Origin: Gigaspora margarita
Lineage: Eukaryota > Glomeromycota > Glomeromycetes > Diversisporales > Gigasporaceae
Direction of reading: 5' to 3'
Length of the DNA stretch: 64,000 nucleotides
Assembly: GCA_009809945.1 (NCBI GenBank)
Contig: WTPW01000949.1
Span: 207,518-271,517, forward strand
The notes under the pieces are model-generated. The model was not told the origin of the DNA and did not search any database. It saw nothing but the letters and a program-made list of their open reading frames with translations. Positions within the stretch are counted from its first letter, which is position 1. Each line of letters begins with the position of its first letter. Shown here piece after piece: positions 36,150 to 47,601 of the stretch. A program made the translations under genes and the position numbers.

Positions 36150-36984
36150 TCACATTGCATAGTGATCTTATCTCTTCGTCTGTTAGGTAGGTGCGGGCAA
36201 ATTTGCCTGCAAAAAGTTATATAATATTATCTTAAATTTTTTTTATAATAAATCGATTCAAATTTTTATTAAAATATTTACTTATAGCTTATATTTCTTT
36301 TTTAAAACTATAAATTATAAAAAATTATTTATATTTAAAATAATTTTTGCTAGTTTAAAATTGATTAATTTGTACAAAATATAGTTAAATAAATACATTT
36401 TTTTAAATTTTTAAATTTTTTTATTATAACGCTCCTTAATGTTATTCTAAAATTTTTATTAAGGTTTATTAAATATAGCAATTTTAAATTTATTTAAAAA
36501 AAATTATTTAAGACTAAATTAAAAAGGTTTAAATCTTCAGCATTAAAATGTATAAATCATAATTAACAATAAATTAATAATAATTTAAATAATTTTTATA
36601 AAAAAAAGTTATATATTATTATAAAAGTAAGTCCTAACTTAATTTAAACCCGAAAATTATACAATAATTTAAATAGGATTAACTATACGGTTTTAGAGTT
36701 TTAAAAATTATAATTATTTTTTTTAAAAAATTAAAAATTTAAATAAAATTTTTAAAACTTTATTTTCGGATAATAATTGGACATAATTAGTTTAATATGA
36801 TTAGAACTAATACTTACATTTATATTTATTTTTATATCTAACATTCGGTATTTATATCTAAAATATAATCACCGAATGCGTAATACAAATATATGCCAGA
36901 TATAAGGTAATAATATTAAATGCAAGGTATGTACTCATAATAATTCGTATAACAAATATGTTAAAATATATATTTATATTTTAT
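36150..36984. other. Extremely AT-rich DNA, nothing recognised
   Basis: Almost only A and T with long runs; no feature supported. Confidence 0.5.
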
Positions 36985-37262
36985 TTTTCAACAAATATAT
37001 GATATTCTTCAAAACATGAACGAGAATTGTTACATCAAAGAGTAACATTACATTTTTTTTTACACCAAATATTACTTTGTGGTGGATTTTTCTCATTTAT
37101 TTTTCGGTTACTCTTTTTAGCTTCCCACTGACGCCATACACAGGCTACACGATCATTTCTCCATTCTGGATAATTATTTGAACCAGAAAGGCGAATGGTT
37201 GGAAGATGGTCCCAATAACATCTAAATAAATCAAGCAATTGAACTAATAACCCTCCACAATA
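36985..37262 (-). pseudogene. piggyBac transposase C-terminal fragment
   Basis: The minus-strand frame reads LLDLFRCYWDHLPTIRLSG, then PEWRNDRVACVWRQWEAKK, NPPQSNIWCKK, and in a shifted frame CNNSRSCFEEYHIFVEK. The order Cys-x2-Trp..Cys-x2-Cys..Cys..Cys-x-x-Tyr-His matches the cysteine-rich C-terminal domain of piggyBac transposases (compare xxCxVxLCxxxCFxxYH). The A run near 37055 shifts the frame and a stop follows CNVTL. The catalytic core is absent from the window upstream on this strand. A cut-off remnant of a DNA transposon. Confidence 0.6.
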
Positions 37263-37628
37263 ACACTAGAATAACAATAAGTAGCTGCGCGACGCAGTCG
37301 CACTAAACCAGGAACTGATGATAAACTGTATAAATGCAGAATAACACCTAGTAGGCAGGGCATTATCCGAATGATAGCCAGGATTAAGCTTAATTCGATC
37401 AAATTTCAGAATACACTTTTAGGAGTTATTTCGCATTTATACAGAAAGTCTAATTTAGAAATGATGAATGACTCCGATATAGATAGTTATCCGACAAACT
37501 CATATGATCATGAAAAAATTTCTTACTGTTATTTTTTTATGTATTATTACGTAATCATGTTTATTCAAATTTAAAACTCAGCGGGCAACTCCCTACCAAT
37601 CAATGATCATAAATTGTCGGATAACACC
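37263..37628. other. No gene recognised
   Basis: A plus-strand frame of 67 codons (37371-37574) has no motif. AGCTGCGCGACGCAGTCGC near 37285 is a small inverted repeat similar in context to 1000-1020. Confidence 0.35.
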
Positions 37629-37765
37629 ATTATTGGGCAAATTTTTGATAACAGTAAATTGGCTCAACCGGGCAAATGATTGGCTGACACGTGCCGCAAA
37701 GCGGCACGTGATCATTTGCCCGGTTGAACAAATTTACCGTTATTCAAAAATTTTTGCCCAATAAT
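37629..37765. repeat. Hairpin MITE with GC-rich apex
   Basis: The arms ATTATTGGGCAAATTTTTGA and CAACCGGGCAAATGAT pair with their complements, and the apex is CACGTGCCGC-AAA-GCGGCACGTG (37688-37710). The same apex word, TGCCGCgAAGCGGCA, tops the hairpin at 48573-48708. Confidence 0.75.
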
Positions 37766-37811
37766 GTATACTTATTTTGAATTTTGTGATGATCATCGGA
37801 AAATTATTTTA

Positions 37812-37885
37812 CGATAATAAAATTTTCGGCCAGTATTAAGGTTATACTGAAACGATATACTGGCCAAAAATTATATTATCAAAAA
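37812..37885. repeat. Short hairpin
   Basis: GATAATAAAATTTTCGGCCA and TACTGGCC-type arms, about 74 bp. Confidence 0.5.
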
Positions 37886-37956
37886 CTACATTTTATTACC
37901 AAAAATTTAATGTAATTCGATAATTATATTAAATCTGCTATTATCATCGCATTAGG

Positions 37957-38127
37957 ATGAAACCTGCATTGCGAGGTGGTAAATCTCCTTTGCATATTTT
38001 GAATTTTAGTAATGAAAAAAAGATCATAACATATTTAGTTAGTGCAATTCCGAAAGATGGACTTTTTTATAATAATCGTCATACACTTTATTCGAGAGAA
38101 AAACCTGTTAAAGCGATGTTTGGTTAA
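37957..38127 (+). CDS. Small open frame of unknown function (56 aa)
   Basis: It starts MKPALRGGKSPLHILNFSNE and ends EKPVKAMFG. Codon use and the mix of residues are more gene-like than the surrounding AT-rich frames, and it ends at TAA. No family is recognised. It could be one exon or a remnant of a larger gene. It lies about 100 bp left of the duplicated F-box/LRR segment and has no counterpart at 57.2-57.36 kb. Confidence 0.3.
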   Translation: MKPALRGGKSPLHILNFSNEKKIITYLVSAIPKDGLFYNNRHTLYSREKPVKAMFG

Positions 38128-38234
38128 ACAATCTCATATAATAGATAAATATAGACTATGAGATGCACATCGTGATGTTTAAGTGCAGAATTTCACATGT
38201 CATTACGTTTAATGCTTATAAACCATAGCATCCA

Positions 38235-38505
38235 CTTATTTGCGCGGGTAATACAAACTCCAGGAAGGAAATAGCCAATCGCCGACGAAGAATCCGAACA
38301 CGCGTAAAGAAAAAAGCGATAATATGCAAAAACTAATGTTTAAATCGACCTCGGTGCACTAATTAAAAATGACGGGAATGAAATTTTAAATAATAAGCGT
38401 CATTCTAACCCCATAGCCTCTAACGTTAAGGCCTTAACCCTAAATTTAATCTCACGCACTTAGTTTATTCACAAAATCAGATTTTGTATTACCCACGCAA
38501 ATAAG
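38235..38505. mobile_element. MITE with CTTATTTGCGCGGGTAATAC ends
   Basis: Ends CTTATTTGCGCGGGTAATAC and the complement of CTTATTTGCGTGGGTAATAC. The same insertion is present at 57359-57625, so it predates the segmental duplication. No coding. Confidence 0.75.
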
Positions 38506-38783
38506 GGGGATTTTTATAATATATTTTTATCGAATTAACTTTAGGGTTAGGGTCATCTTAAGTTAGAGTTAGAAAGGTTTTAGGTTATATTATATGAGCA
38601 AAATTGCCTTCCCGACATTTTTAATTAAAACACCAAGGTAGGTTTAGACTGCCGTTTTTTGTATTTTTCAAGGTTTTCGCTTCTCTTTTTTGTTTGCTTC
38701 GCTGAAGATCATCAAAATTCGATAATTTGATTGGCCAATTGCTACGTGATTCTACCCCGCTTTAGACGACCCCCAAATAAGTA
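38506..38783. mobile_element. Related MITE in opposite orientation, only in this copy
   Basis: It is bounded on the right by CCCCCAAATAAG, and its interior read backwards (ACCTTGGTGTTTTAATTAAA, then TGTCGGGAAGG) resembles the interior of 38235-38505 (ACCTCGGTGC..AATTAAAAATGACGGG). The 57 kb copy lacks it. A looser relative is at 46800-46985. Confidence 0.6.
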
Positions 38784-39143
38784 AAATATAAACGGCACTC
38801 TTCGTGATATATATCACTCCGTTCCTGGTATAAATAAATTCTATAAATATCACACAATTTACTAAAATATTAAAAAAACTCCTCGCACGCACTCAAAAAT
38901 ACCTTGTTCTACATAAGTTATCAAGTTCGATAAATTAAACTAATTGAACTAATTCTATTAAGTCGATTAATTAGATAAATCCAACTAATTAAATAAATTC
39001 GAATCAGATAAAACTTATTCGACTTATCAGATTTTCCTAACTTTCAAACCGGGTGAAACAGGTAATTTGTTTATTATACGTACGTGCTAGATTCTATCTA
39101 AGCCACCTCGGCTGAATATACATCCGACCCATGATTTTTACAA

Positions 39144-39160
39144 TGTACGTACGTATAAAT
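39144..39160 (+). promoter_or_regulatory. Conserved TGTACGTACGTATAAAT motif upstream of LRR gene
   Basis: It lies about 105 bp before the start codon. Similar ACGTACrTA words followed by an A/T box occur about 100 bp before the other two F-box/LRR genes (43438 and 58684). It may be a TATA-containing core promoter; inference from position and conservation only. Confidence 0.4.
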
Positions 39161-39262
39161 TACGCAATGTTTGTATCACTTAAACATTTTAGTGCATTTG
39201 TGTCACAATACATTACTTATTAACCACTTAACAATTCAATTCATGTTATTAATCTTTCCAAA

Positions 39263-41023
39263 ATGATAACATTACCAAACGAATGCCTTTCTGAAATATT
39301 TAATAATTTTGGCAATAATAACAGTAGCAAATATAGATTTTTATTCTCAAGTCTTCTTGTAAACCGTCAATGGTGTCGGAATGTTATTCCAGTACTATGG
39401 AGTCGATCATTATCGTATATTCGTGATAGAAGACTTATGAGGATTTACCTTTTATCGTTGAATGCTGAAGAAAAGGCTCCATTAATTCCATTAAATATAT
39501 CACTTCCAGATGGTCCAAAACCATTATTTGAATACAGTTCATATACTATATCGATCCAATACAATGATTTAGGAAAAGGGATCATGAACTGGCTTTATGG
39601 ACCTCTTAATTTTACTGAATATAATAAAAAATATGAAGAATCCAAGAATGAGATTCAAACAATTACATATTCATTGGTTAAAATGTTACTACGAACTAGT
39701 GAAAAAATTAAGGAGTTGTTTTTTGATAATTTCAAAATGGATATTACTAATAGTGAAAAAGAATTTGATAGTAAAATAGTAAAATTATTATTTAATTATA
39801 AAAACACCACTATTACTTTATTAGACCTTTCTTATTTCAAATTAAGCTCTGAAGAAGTACGAGCACTAACAGATATTCTTTGTAAAAATAATCGCCTAAT
39901 CTCATTAAAACTTAGTGATTGTAATCTTGATTCTGAAAAAGTAAAAATACTGGCAGAGACACTTTATAAGAATACAACTCTATTGTCTCTAAATCTTTCC
40001 GTTAATGATCTTGGTTTTGTGGGAGCAAAATTAATTGCAGAAATCCTTAACAAAAATACCACAATAACTTCTTTAGAACTTAGTTATAATCAATTTGGTT
40101 TTGAAAGTGGAAAAATATTAGCGGAGGCTCTTTATAAAAATATAACCCTAACTTCTTTGATACTTAATAATAATCAACTTGGCTTTAAAGGAGGCAAAGC
40201 AATGGCAGAAGCTCTTTGCAGAAATACTACTCTAACCTCCTTAAGTATTTATCAAAATGATCTTGGCACTGAAGGAATAAAAGCAATAGTAGATGCACTT
40301 CACAAAAACAAAACTTTAACCTCTCTGAATATAGCAAATAACTATATTTATAGTATAGGAATAAAAGGAATAGCAGAAATTCTTTGCAGAGGCATTACCT
40401 TAACTTCTTTAGATCTTGGTTATAGTTTACTTGGAATTGAAGATGGCAAGAAACTAGCAAATGCACTTTGTGAAAACACTACACTAACCTCCTTGATTCT
40501 TCACTACAATCAGCTTGGTTCTGAGGGAACGAAAGCACTGGCACAAGCCCTTTACAAAAACGTTAATTTGACTTCTTTGAATCTTAGTTCTAATCAAATT
40601 ACTTTTGATGGAATAAAAGCATTATCAGAAGCTATTTGTAAAAATAATGTTCTTACTTACTTAGATATTAGCAACAATAGACTTTCTTCTGAAGGAGTAG
40701 ATGTATTATCAGATGCTCTTTGCAAAAACACCTCCTTAATTGATTTACGACTTTCTGGTACTCTGCAGGATATTTTTTACAAAAATACTTTTTGCACATT
40801 AGCGGAAGTTCTTTGTAAAAATGTAACTTTAAAATTTTTGGATCTTAGTTATAATCAACTTAATTATAAATATAGTAAAATATTAATAGAAGCTCTTCGT
40901 GAAAACTCTACATTAACTCATTTAAAAATTTATGGTAATCGACTTAGCTACAGTGAAAGCAAAACATTAACAAAAAATTTTTGCAAAAATAATCTTTCAT
41001 TGAGTTTAGGTTATTATTGTTAA
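39263..41023 (+). CDS. F-box/leucine-rich-repeat protein (586 aa)
   Basis: Single-exon gene. Residues 1-47 form an F-box (MITLPNECLSEIFNNF ... LLVNRQWCRNVIPVLW), which binds Skp1 in SCF ubiquitin ligases. A linker of about 130 residues follows. From about residue 177 come fourteen leucine-rich repeats of 28 residues (consensus TTLTSLnLsyNqLGfEGgKaLAEALyKN) of the ribonuclease-inhibitor type, expected to form a curved substrate-recognition surface; the twelfth is three residues longer (TLQDIFYKNTFC). The start is the first ATG in frame, in the context CCAAAATGAT shared by all three paralogues. Relative to the 58.8 kb copy it lacks five residues near position 112 (SCDDH). It is probably a cytosolic or nuclear adaptor; the target is unknown. 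Confidence 0.9.
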   Translation: MITLPNECLSEIFNNFGNNNSSKYRFLFSSLLVNRQWCRNVIPVLWSRSLSYIRDRRLMRIYLLSLNAEEKAPLIPLNISLPDGPKPLFEYSSYTISIQYNDLGKGIMNWLYGPLNFTEYNKKYEESKNEIQTITYSLVKMLLRTSEKIKELFFDNFKMDITNSEKEFDSKIVKLLFNYKNTTITLLDLSYFKLSSEEVRALTDILCKNNRLISLKLSDCNLDSEKVKILAETLYKNTTLLSLNLSVNDLGFVGAKLIAEILNKNTTITSLELSYNQFGFESGKILAEALYKNITLTSLILNNNQLGFKGGKAMAEALCRNTTLTSLSIYQNDLGTEGIKAIVDALHKNKTLTSLNIANNYIYSIGIKGIAEILCRGITLTSLDLGYSLLGIEDGKKLANALCENTTLTSLILHYNQLGSEGTKALAQALYKNVNLTSLNLSSNQITFDGIKALSEAICKNNVLTYLDISNNRLSSEGVDVLSDALCKNTSLIDLRLSGTLQDIFYKNTFCTLAEVLCKNVTLKFLDLSYNQLNYKYSKILIEALRENSTLTHLKIYGNRLSYSESKTLTKNFCKNNLSLSLGYYC

Positions 41024-42370
41024 TTCATAATGCTAGCAATTCCATTACACACAAAAAATTGAAATTAATCGAATAAACATTCAAATAATTTTGAAAATAT
41101 TCAGTATATTGTCAAAGTTTTTAAAGATAGTTAAATACTGTAAATCATAAATGAATAATATTTATATGTTTATAAAGTTTTCTGATCATATACATCACTT
41201 AAATAAAGTCAAGGATCGATACCATTATAATCAAAGTTTAAATCGAATTATAGCTTTTTGTAAAAAAGATGATTAGTGATGATGATTGAAGAAAATTTCT
41301 GAAATTCTATAATGTCTAGTGATCTTTTTTTTCAATTAAACATATTTTTTAATCAGTAAAATTTTAAAATCTTAGCAGCTCAAGTGCGATTAATTAAATA
41401 CTTTTTTCACTAAATAATTCAAAAGATATTACATAATTCTGTAAATGTGCATATTCAAATATATGAACATAATCTTACATAGTTTATGCAATTTTTGCAA
41501 GTTTGTTAACTAGATTTCGTATAATTCTGACTCTGATAACAGCATGTAGAACAAAATATTTAAAGAATTATATAGCACTATTTTTACAGTTTTAATGTAG
41601 TAATAAAACGATCACTACCATTCACTAGTTAAATAAACTTTAGCCCATAATAATAAGTAAAAAAAATTAAAGAGATAAATAGTTTATCTTAGATACTTCG
41701 ACCAACAAATGATAATTATATTTTCTAGCTAAGTCAGCTTGAATTGGTAATACCTATCAATTTAGATATGTACACCTTAGTATTGCTTCACTTATTCTCA
41801 TTACTTAGTGAGAATCACATCTAATTGTAAACTTAGGACACATTAGAAATAATCAAATTCTTTTGCTATGGACTTTGATGACCAGAGATTATCAGTTAAT
41901 CATTCTAATAAAAATCAGATAAAAAATAACAAATATGCCAAAAGTTCAGGAAAAAAACAATAATAATAAATTTAAAGACAAATGCTAGAGTCCTCATTTT
42001 ATATAATTTAGAATTATTTCAAAAATCCGTATTTTTTTTAAAATAAAAAAAAAAACTTTTAAATCTACATATTCATGAGCATAAACATGTATAGTATATT
42101 TTTAACATCATTTTCAATCTATGTCAATTAATCAAGTGACATAAAATTTTCAATTTTATTCATTTAAAAATTTGAATGCTAACTCGAGCGATCCTCGGTG
42201 CAGAAAAACGCTTAAATTAATAAGTTGATACTCGAATGAATTTATTATTACAAATTTCTGAGGGATATAAATTTTTTCTAAAATGTTTTTTTTTAAACCG
42301 AAACTTAGATATCAAAGCTAAAAGAAGTATCTGATTATATCGATGTTTCTAGTGATCATAGATTTAGTCA
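41024..42370. repeat. 3' flank of LRR gene, duplicated at 60572-61930
   Basis: Non-coding and aligned along its length with 60572-61930, apart from small indels and a missing segment in the right copy near 61350. The first 90 bp also resemble 600-722. Confidence 0.75.
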
Positions 42371-43156
42371 TCAAATTAGGATATCAGGTGATCGAAATGT
42401 AAAGCAAGCACATGACCGTTCGCCATAATACAGAAGTACAGGTAAGGCTAAAGCTTGTGAAATCAGAAGATGGCACAAAGAAGATCAAGGACAATAAGGA
42501 ACTAAAATGGGAATAGTGGGTGGTGCGTATGTACGACGAATCCAGGTCCACAAGTGCTCAAATAGAAAATTCGCGCGACCCGCCCAACCCACTGAGATAA
42601 AGACACTTGATTCCATCATTTCCTCATTTGCATTTCTTCGATTTCATAGCTGCCTTGCTTCAGCAGGCGGGGAATGGCCTCACCGGCTACAATAATACTA
42701 TGCCGACTCCAATGCAAATACGATTTTTTTTTTTTCGCGGGATGTCTTCACCGTTCTGGCCAACTCGGTCAGTTACTCGCTGCTCTAGCACATCTCTACT
42801 AACTTTCAATAAAATCACCTCCGGCCTAAATCATTTGCCGGCATAGCCCAAATAAACACAAAGTTCGTCATGGAATATGAATACTTTTCGTTAAATCCAG
42901 TTTTGGTTCATTTCATTCTTTGATGATCATTGATTATCATTTCATCAGCTCGGCAAAAATTCGATGAAAAAAAAAAAACAAAAAATTATCGAATATCAAG
43001 AAAACAAGCACAGAGAGGAAAATTCATAAGAGAGTCTGGAAGGCTGAACGGTGCATATAAGACCGGTATTTCATGCTTGAAATTTTTTATTAGGTGCGCG
43101 GTGCTTCAATGTTCTGCAGCAATATATTGATCTATTGATTGAGCAATAATAAATAT
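42371..43156. repeat. Less AT-rich duplicated block, function unknown
   Basis: Stands out by its CpG content (CACCGGCTACAATAATAC, CACCTCCGGCCTAAATC). It matches 61930-62166 plus 63301-63870, where a hAT-type element splits it. The open frames on either strand (42507, 42607, 42930) are not conserved between the copies, so I treat it as non-coding. Confidence 0.6.
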
Positions 43157-43272
43157 ACAGTATAAACTGTTTTATTTCCCGTGTATAACTTGCCTATACA
43201 GCATAAATAGTTTTATTTCCCGTATAACTTGATTATGCTGTACAATATAAACCGTTTTATTTCTGTGTAACT
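43157..43272. repeat. 45-bp minisatellite, three units
   Basis: Unit close to TACAnTATAAACnGTTTTATTTCCCGTATAACTTGnnTATn; a matching array is at 63878-63985. Confidence 0.7.
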
Positions 43273-43437
43273 TGTTTACCGACTTAGAATAGACAACCAA
43301 AATCAGGTCCACTATAATCAAACGTACGTTAGTACTACTTGTACTAATCTTACTATCCCTAAAATAACTAAAATAAAATCAAAAATCCGTAACACAAAGT
43401 ATGAGCAATGTTTTAACTGAATCATACACTGTACGAT

Positions 43438-43452
43438 GTACGTACATAAATA
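43438..43452 (+). promoter_or_regulatory. TGTACGTACATAAAT motif upstream of LRR gene
   Basis: About 100 bp before the start codon at 43541; counterpart of the motif at 39144. Confidence 0.35.
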
Positions 43453-43540
43453 CATTTTTGTGGAGGTTGATGTGATGAATAAAAAATCTACTTAAACCGT
43501 CCAATTTTACAGTGTGAAATTTTTTTTTAAGCTTCCCAAA

Positions 43541-45306
43541 ATGATAACATTACCAAACGAATGCCTTTCTGAAATATTTAATAATTTTAAAAATAATAAC
43601 AGAGATTATAGATTTTTATTACCATGTCTTCTTGTAAACCGCCAATGGTGTAGAAACGTTGTTCCGATACTATGGAGTCAACCATTAACGTGCAATTGTG
43701 ATAAAAGACTTATGAGAATTTACCTTTTATCATTAAATGATGAAGAAAAAGCTCCATTAATTCCATTAAATATATCACTTCCAAACGGTCCAAAACTATT
43801 ATTTGAATACACTTCTTATATTACATTAATCGATATTATTATTTAGAAAGAGGAGTAATGAAGTGGCTTTTTTGTGAAGATAATGAGCCCCTTATGTTCA
43901 AAGAATATAAAAAAAATTTTGATGAATTCAAGAATGAGATTCAAACAATTATATATTCATTGGTTAAAATGTTACTACGAACAAGTGAAAAAATTGAAGA
44001 GTGGTATCTTGATAGAATAAATATTTCTAATAATGAAACAGAATTTATTAGTAAAATAATAAAATTATTATTTATTAATTATAAAAATACCACTATTACT
44101 TTATTAGATCTTTCTTTTACCAAACTTGACTCTGAAGAAGTAAGAACACTAGCAGATATTCTTGATAAAAATTCTTGCCTAATTTCATTAAACCTTTCTA
44201 ATTGTAAACCTGATTTTGAGAATGTAAAAATATTGGCAGAGTCGCTTTGTAAGAATACAACCCTAACATCTCTAGATCTTTCCTTTAATGATTTTGGTTA
44301 TGAGGAGGCAAAAGAATTTTCAAAAGTCCTCAACAAAAATATCACAATAATCTCTTTAAATCTTAATTATAATCATTTTGGGTTTGAAGGCGGAAAAGTA
44401 CTTGCAGAGGCTCTTTATAGAAATAATGCTCTAACATCTTTAAAAATCGAAGAAAATCAACTTGGCTTTAAAGGAGGCAAAGCTTTTGCAGAAGCTCTTG
44501 ACAGAAATACTACCCTAACCACTTTAAATATTAGTGATAATGATCTTGGTTTTGAAGGAATAAAAGTGATAGTAGAGACACTTTACAAAAACAAAACTTT
44601 AACTTCTCTGGAGATAGGAAGGAACAATAATGGGATTGAAGGAGTAAAAGTAATAGCGGAGGTTCTTTGCAGAAATATTAACTTAACTTCTTTAAATCTT
44701 AATTTTAGTCAATTTAGAATTGAAGATAGCAAGATACTAGCAAAAGCACTTTGTGAAAACACTACTCTGAAATCCTTGTTTCTTAGTAACATTGATCTTG
44801 GTTCTGAAGGGGCAAAAGCATTGGCAGAAGCTCTTTACAAAAATGTTAATTTAACTTCTTTGGACCTTAGTAGCAATAAAATTACTTTTGAGGGAATAAA
44901 AGCATTATCAGATGCACTTTGCAAAAATAAAGGTTTAACTTGTTTAGATCTTAGTGCTAATTTATTTACTTTTGAAGGAATAAAAAGATTATCAGATGCT
45001 CTATGCAAAAACACCTCTTTAATTAAATTAAACCTTTGTTATACTCTACAGGATGTCCTTTGCAAAGACACTTTTTTAGTATTAGCAGAAGCTCTTTGTA
45101 AAAATACAACTCTAAAAGTTTTGAATCTTGATGATAATCGTCTTGAATATGAAAGCGTAGAAATATTAATAAAAGCACTCCGTGAAAATACTACTTTAAC
45201 CCATTTAAAACTTTATAATAATGAAATTAATTATGAAGAATGCCAAACATTAGAAAAATATCTTTACAAAAGCAATACTTCATTAGTTTTAGAATATTTA
45301 TTTTAA
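43541..45306 (+). pseudogene. F-box/LRR paralogue with one frameshift
   Basis: A diverged paralogue of the gene at 39263. The F-box (MITLPNECLSEIFNNFKNN ... LLVNRQWCRNVVPILW) is in frame from 43541; an in-frame ATG 27 bp upstream is less likely because MITLPNECL is the shared start. The frame ends at a TAG at 43844. Aligning 43800-43860 with 39540-39593 shows one base missing here, and the following frame (from about 43830 to 45306) carries the linker and fourteen intact leucine-rich repeats without another stop. A single late frameshift, a sequencing error or a real split product are all possible. The repeats differ from the other two copies mostly at exposed positions. If the frameshift is real, the product would be an F-box without its recognition domain. 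Confidence 0.85.
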
Positions 45307-45557
45307 TGTATTTGTCGAAGAAAATTGAAATTAAAGTTATGTACTATGCAAGTATTCTAAAAAAAAATTACAAATAATTTTGATAAACTAATTTTGGATG
45401 AGAGCTATATAAAATTTGAGTTCAACTTAAATTTACTGGTCATGCAAATTATTACCGATCATAACATGAAATGAATTCATTTTATGCCAAGCTATTAAGT
45501 TTGACGTAAATTGAATTTATTTAATGCTTTTTTATTTTGAAATACCGTTTTAATACT
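45307..45557. other. 3' flank, nothing recognised
   Basis: AT-rich; no supported feature. Confidence 0.4.
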
Positions 45558-45716
45558 AATACCATGCCTTACTATTTGTTGTTCATGCCTACCTTCATTA
45601 TAATTTCCCACGAGATCATACCATGACTGGGAATCTTCCAGGGGAAGATTCCCGGTCACAAATAATCACATGAAAATTATAATGAGGTAGGCATGAACAA
45701 CGTAAGTCAGGGTATT
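45558..45716. repeat. Hairpin MITE
   Basis: AATACCATGCCTTAC...GTTCATGCCTACCT arms pair with their complements; apex GGGAATCTTCC/GGAAGATTCCC. Confidence 0.7.
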
Positions 45717-45830
45717 ACTCATGAACTTCCTGGGAGCTTAAAAATTACAGCAGAGATTCCCGATGATCTTATGAATGATCATCGGGAATCTCTGCTGTAA
45801 TTTTTAAACTTCCAGGAAATTAATAATACT
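45714..45830. repeat. Second, adjacent hairpin MITE
   Basis: ACTTCCTGGGAGCTTAAAAA and ATTACAGCAGAGATTCCCGA pair with their complements around ATGATCTTATGAATGATCAT. It directly abuts the previous hairpin. Confidence 0.7.
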
Positions 45831-46374
45831 TACTCTATACGTACGTACAGTACGTAAATAAAAGTACCCTATTACAAAAAAAAGAAATTTAAAGTATATG
45901 CACATTTTTCATTCTTGACAGTTTACATGATTGGCACGACTTGAGGACACGAAGAATGAAAAATTATTCTTTAATCTTGTGCTTAATCTCTTACATTATT
46001 TCGCTTTGCAAAAGACATGACATCTGCAAAATTTACTGATTCAGAGATTCCCTCAAAAAATCATGAGTGCATTTTTGCAAAACGCTATAAACATTCGTTC
46101 GGATTTAAAAATCCGCTCGATAATTATTGAAATCTGTTTTTCTTGGATTGCTCATATGCTAGCAAGTAAGAGTTAGGCCTTAAAAAGTTAGGGTTGAATT
46201 TTAATTATTAGAACTCATATACAGTCATACGGCCTTGAGGACCAGAAAAATATAATCGCTAAGATAAAATGTAATTTTATATTAAATATTTCAGATATTA
46301 AAATTAATTTTTTCAATGAACTTTATTACAATATTGCGTTTTAAAAAAAATTATTAACATTAGGTTATACAGTT
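45831..46374. other. Intergenic with a TTTTGCAAAACGCTATAA repeat relic
   Basis: About 46000-46095 carries the word shared with 35540-36115; nothing else is seen. Confidence 0.4.
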
Positions 46375-46720
46375 TTTTACGTTACTGCGATCTAACTACA
46401 GTAAACGTCACAACGATGTTCAGTCTCGCTTGACTTTTACACAATATCGTTTCTTTATTCATTAACAGTCGAAAGGCTAACTTTTACTCTTTGTTTACGT
46501 TTTCCTATTTATACTAAAATTCGATTACATATTATTATTGTATCCTGCAATTAGATCAACGATCACGGTACAGTACCTACTATACCTTGATCATATTAAT
46601 GCCGCCCAACACTATGTTCACCGCCTAATTCTGGTCAATCGTATCAACACGTGATTCGTTCGAAGCACAACTTAAACCTTCCTCTACATTTTTCGCATCG
46701 TTATACATCTCGTTGTCAAT
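46375..46720. repeat. Dispersed repeat, partner of 1020-1465
   Basis: Aligned with 1020-1465 as described there; this copy keeps more GC-containing words (TAATGCCGCCCAACACTATG). Confidence 0.55.
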
Positions 46721-46799
46721 TGACATACCCCTTACTAAGGGTTTTTCAATACTATGTAACAATTATATACCACATTAAACTTTTATAAAAGTATATTTT

Positions 46800-46985
46800 A
46801 ATTTCGGGAAGGCGTTTAATGCTCATTTGAGGTAAAATTCACCAGTATACCATTTCTCAAAAACGACTTTAGCGATTGGCGTTTGGAATATTAATTACTT
46901 AACACCCTAGAAAACCCTATCTTCCAACTTTAATATAAGCTTTAACTTTAATCTTAAAGCCTAATTTTAACAATGAAAATTTAAG
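46800..46985. repeat. Relic related to the 38506-38783 MITE
   Basis: CGGGAAGGCnTTTnATGCTCAT and a CTAACCT/TAACTTTAA-rich tail are shared. Confidence 0.4.
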
Positions 46986-47280
46986 GCAAAATTTTCTATA
47001 GATATAAAAAATAAAATAAAAACAGAATTTTCCTTTTGTTAATTTTTAGGATGATAGAAAATAATAAAAATGCATGAAAATTTTTTTTAGCACAGAGATG
47101 GATTTGGTAAAATGTTTATTAAAACTTGTTTTCACGTTACACCTGATCCCATGGAACAGCAGATTTTTTTATGCTATGTATAATTGATGAAATAACCACA
47201 TATGATATGTATGTATGAAGATGTTAATAATGAATTTCTATTTAACGTCAATAAGATCAAATGCCCTTATTGTGTAACTG

Positions 47281-47601
47281 AATAAATACAAAGAGCTTTT
47301 CAAAGCCACACGATACGTACTTGCAAAATGGCCACTTGATTCAATCGAGTCAATCGAGTCAATCGAGTCAATCGAGTCAATCGAGTCAATCGAGGCATTA
47401 AATGTTGAGACAAATGATTCAATAGAAGTGTCTAATGAGGATATTTATAATTTAACAGAAGAATCAGATGACGATGTCGGTAGTTCAATAAATACATCGG
47501 ATGAAGTCAATAAGTATTCAATAGTAGTATCATACAGGGATGTAAATATTTCGTCCGATGATGATTCAGTTGTGATAACTGTATACCAGAGACGAGTGTG
47601 A
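47281..47601 (+). other. Acidic open frame with (SIE)n repeat, no start codon
   Basis: A frame of about 106 codons without an ATG runs from a TAA at 47278 to TGA at 47599. It reads KWPLDSIESIESIE..., then ETNDSIEVSNEDIYNLTEES and SDDDVGSSINTSDEVN. Six exact copies of TCAATCGAG (47341-47394) encode the Ser-Ile-Glu repeat. It stops 18 bp before the kinase frame and may be its N-terminal exon or a decayed part of it. Acidic Ser-rich regions of this kind are probably disordered. Confidence 0.4.

Larger units (their letters stand above)
38235..43275. repeat. Segmental duplication, copy A
   Basis: Apart from insertions, this matches 57359-63985 in order: MITE, 5' flank, F-box/LRR gene, 3' flank, the less AT-rich block at 42500-43100 and the 45-bp minisatellite at 43157. 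The divergent F-box/LRR gene at 43541 follows. Confidence 0.85.

Noticed and set aside
42507-43130. Three open frames in the less AT-rich block
   Set aside because: The frames are not kept in the duplicate at 61930-63870.
43514-43540. Upstream ATG giving MKFFFKLPK before the shared start
   Set aside because: The other two paralogues start at MITLPNECL and have no equivalent extension.
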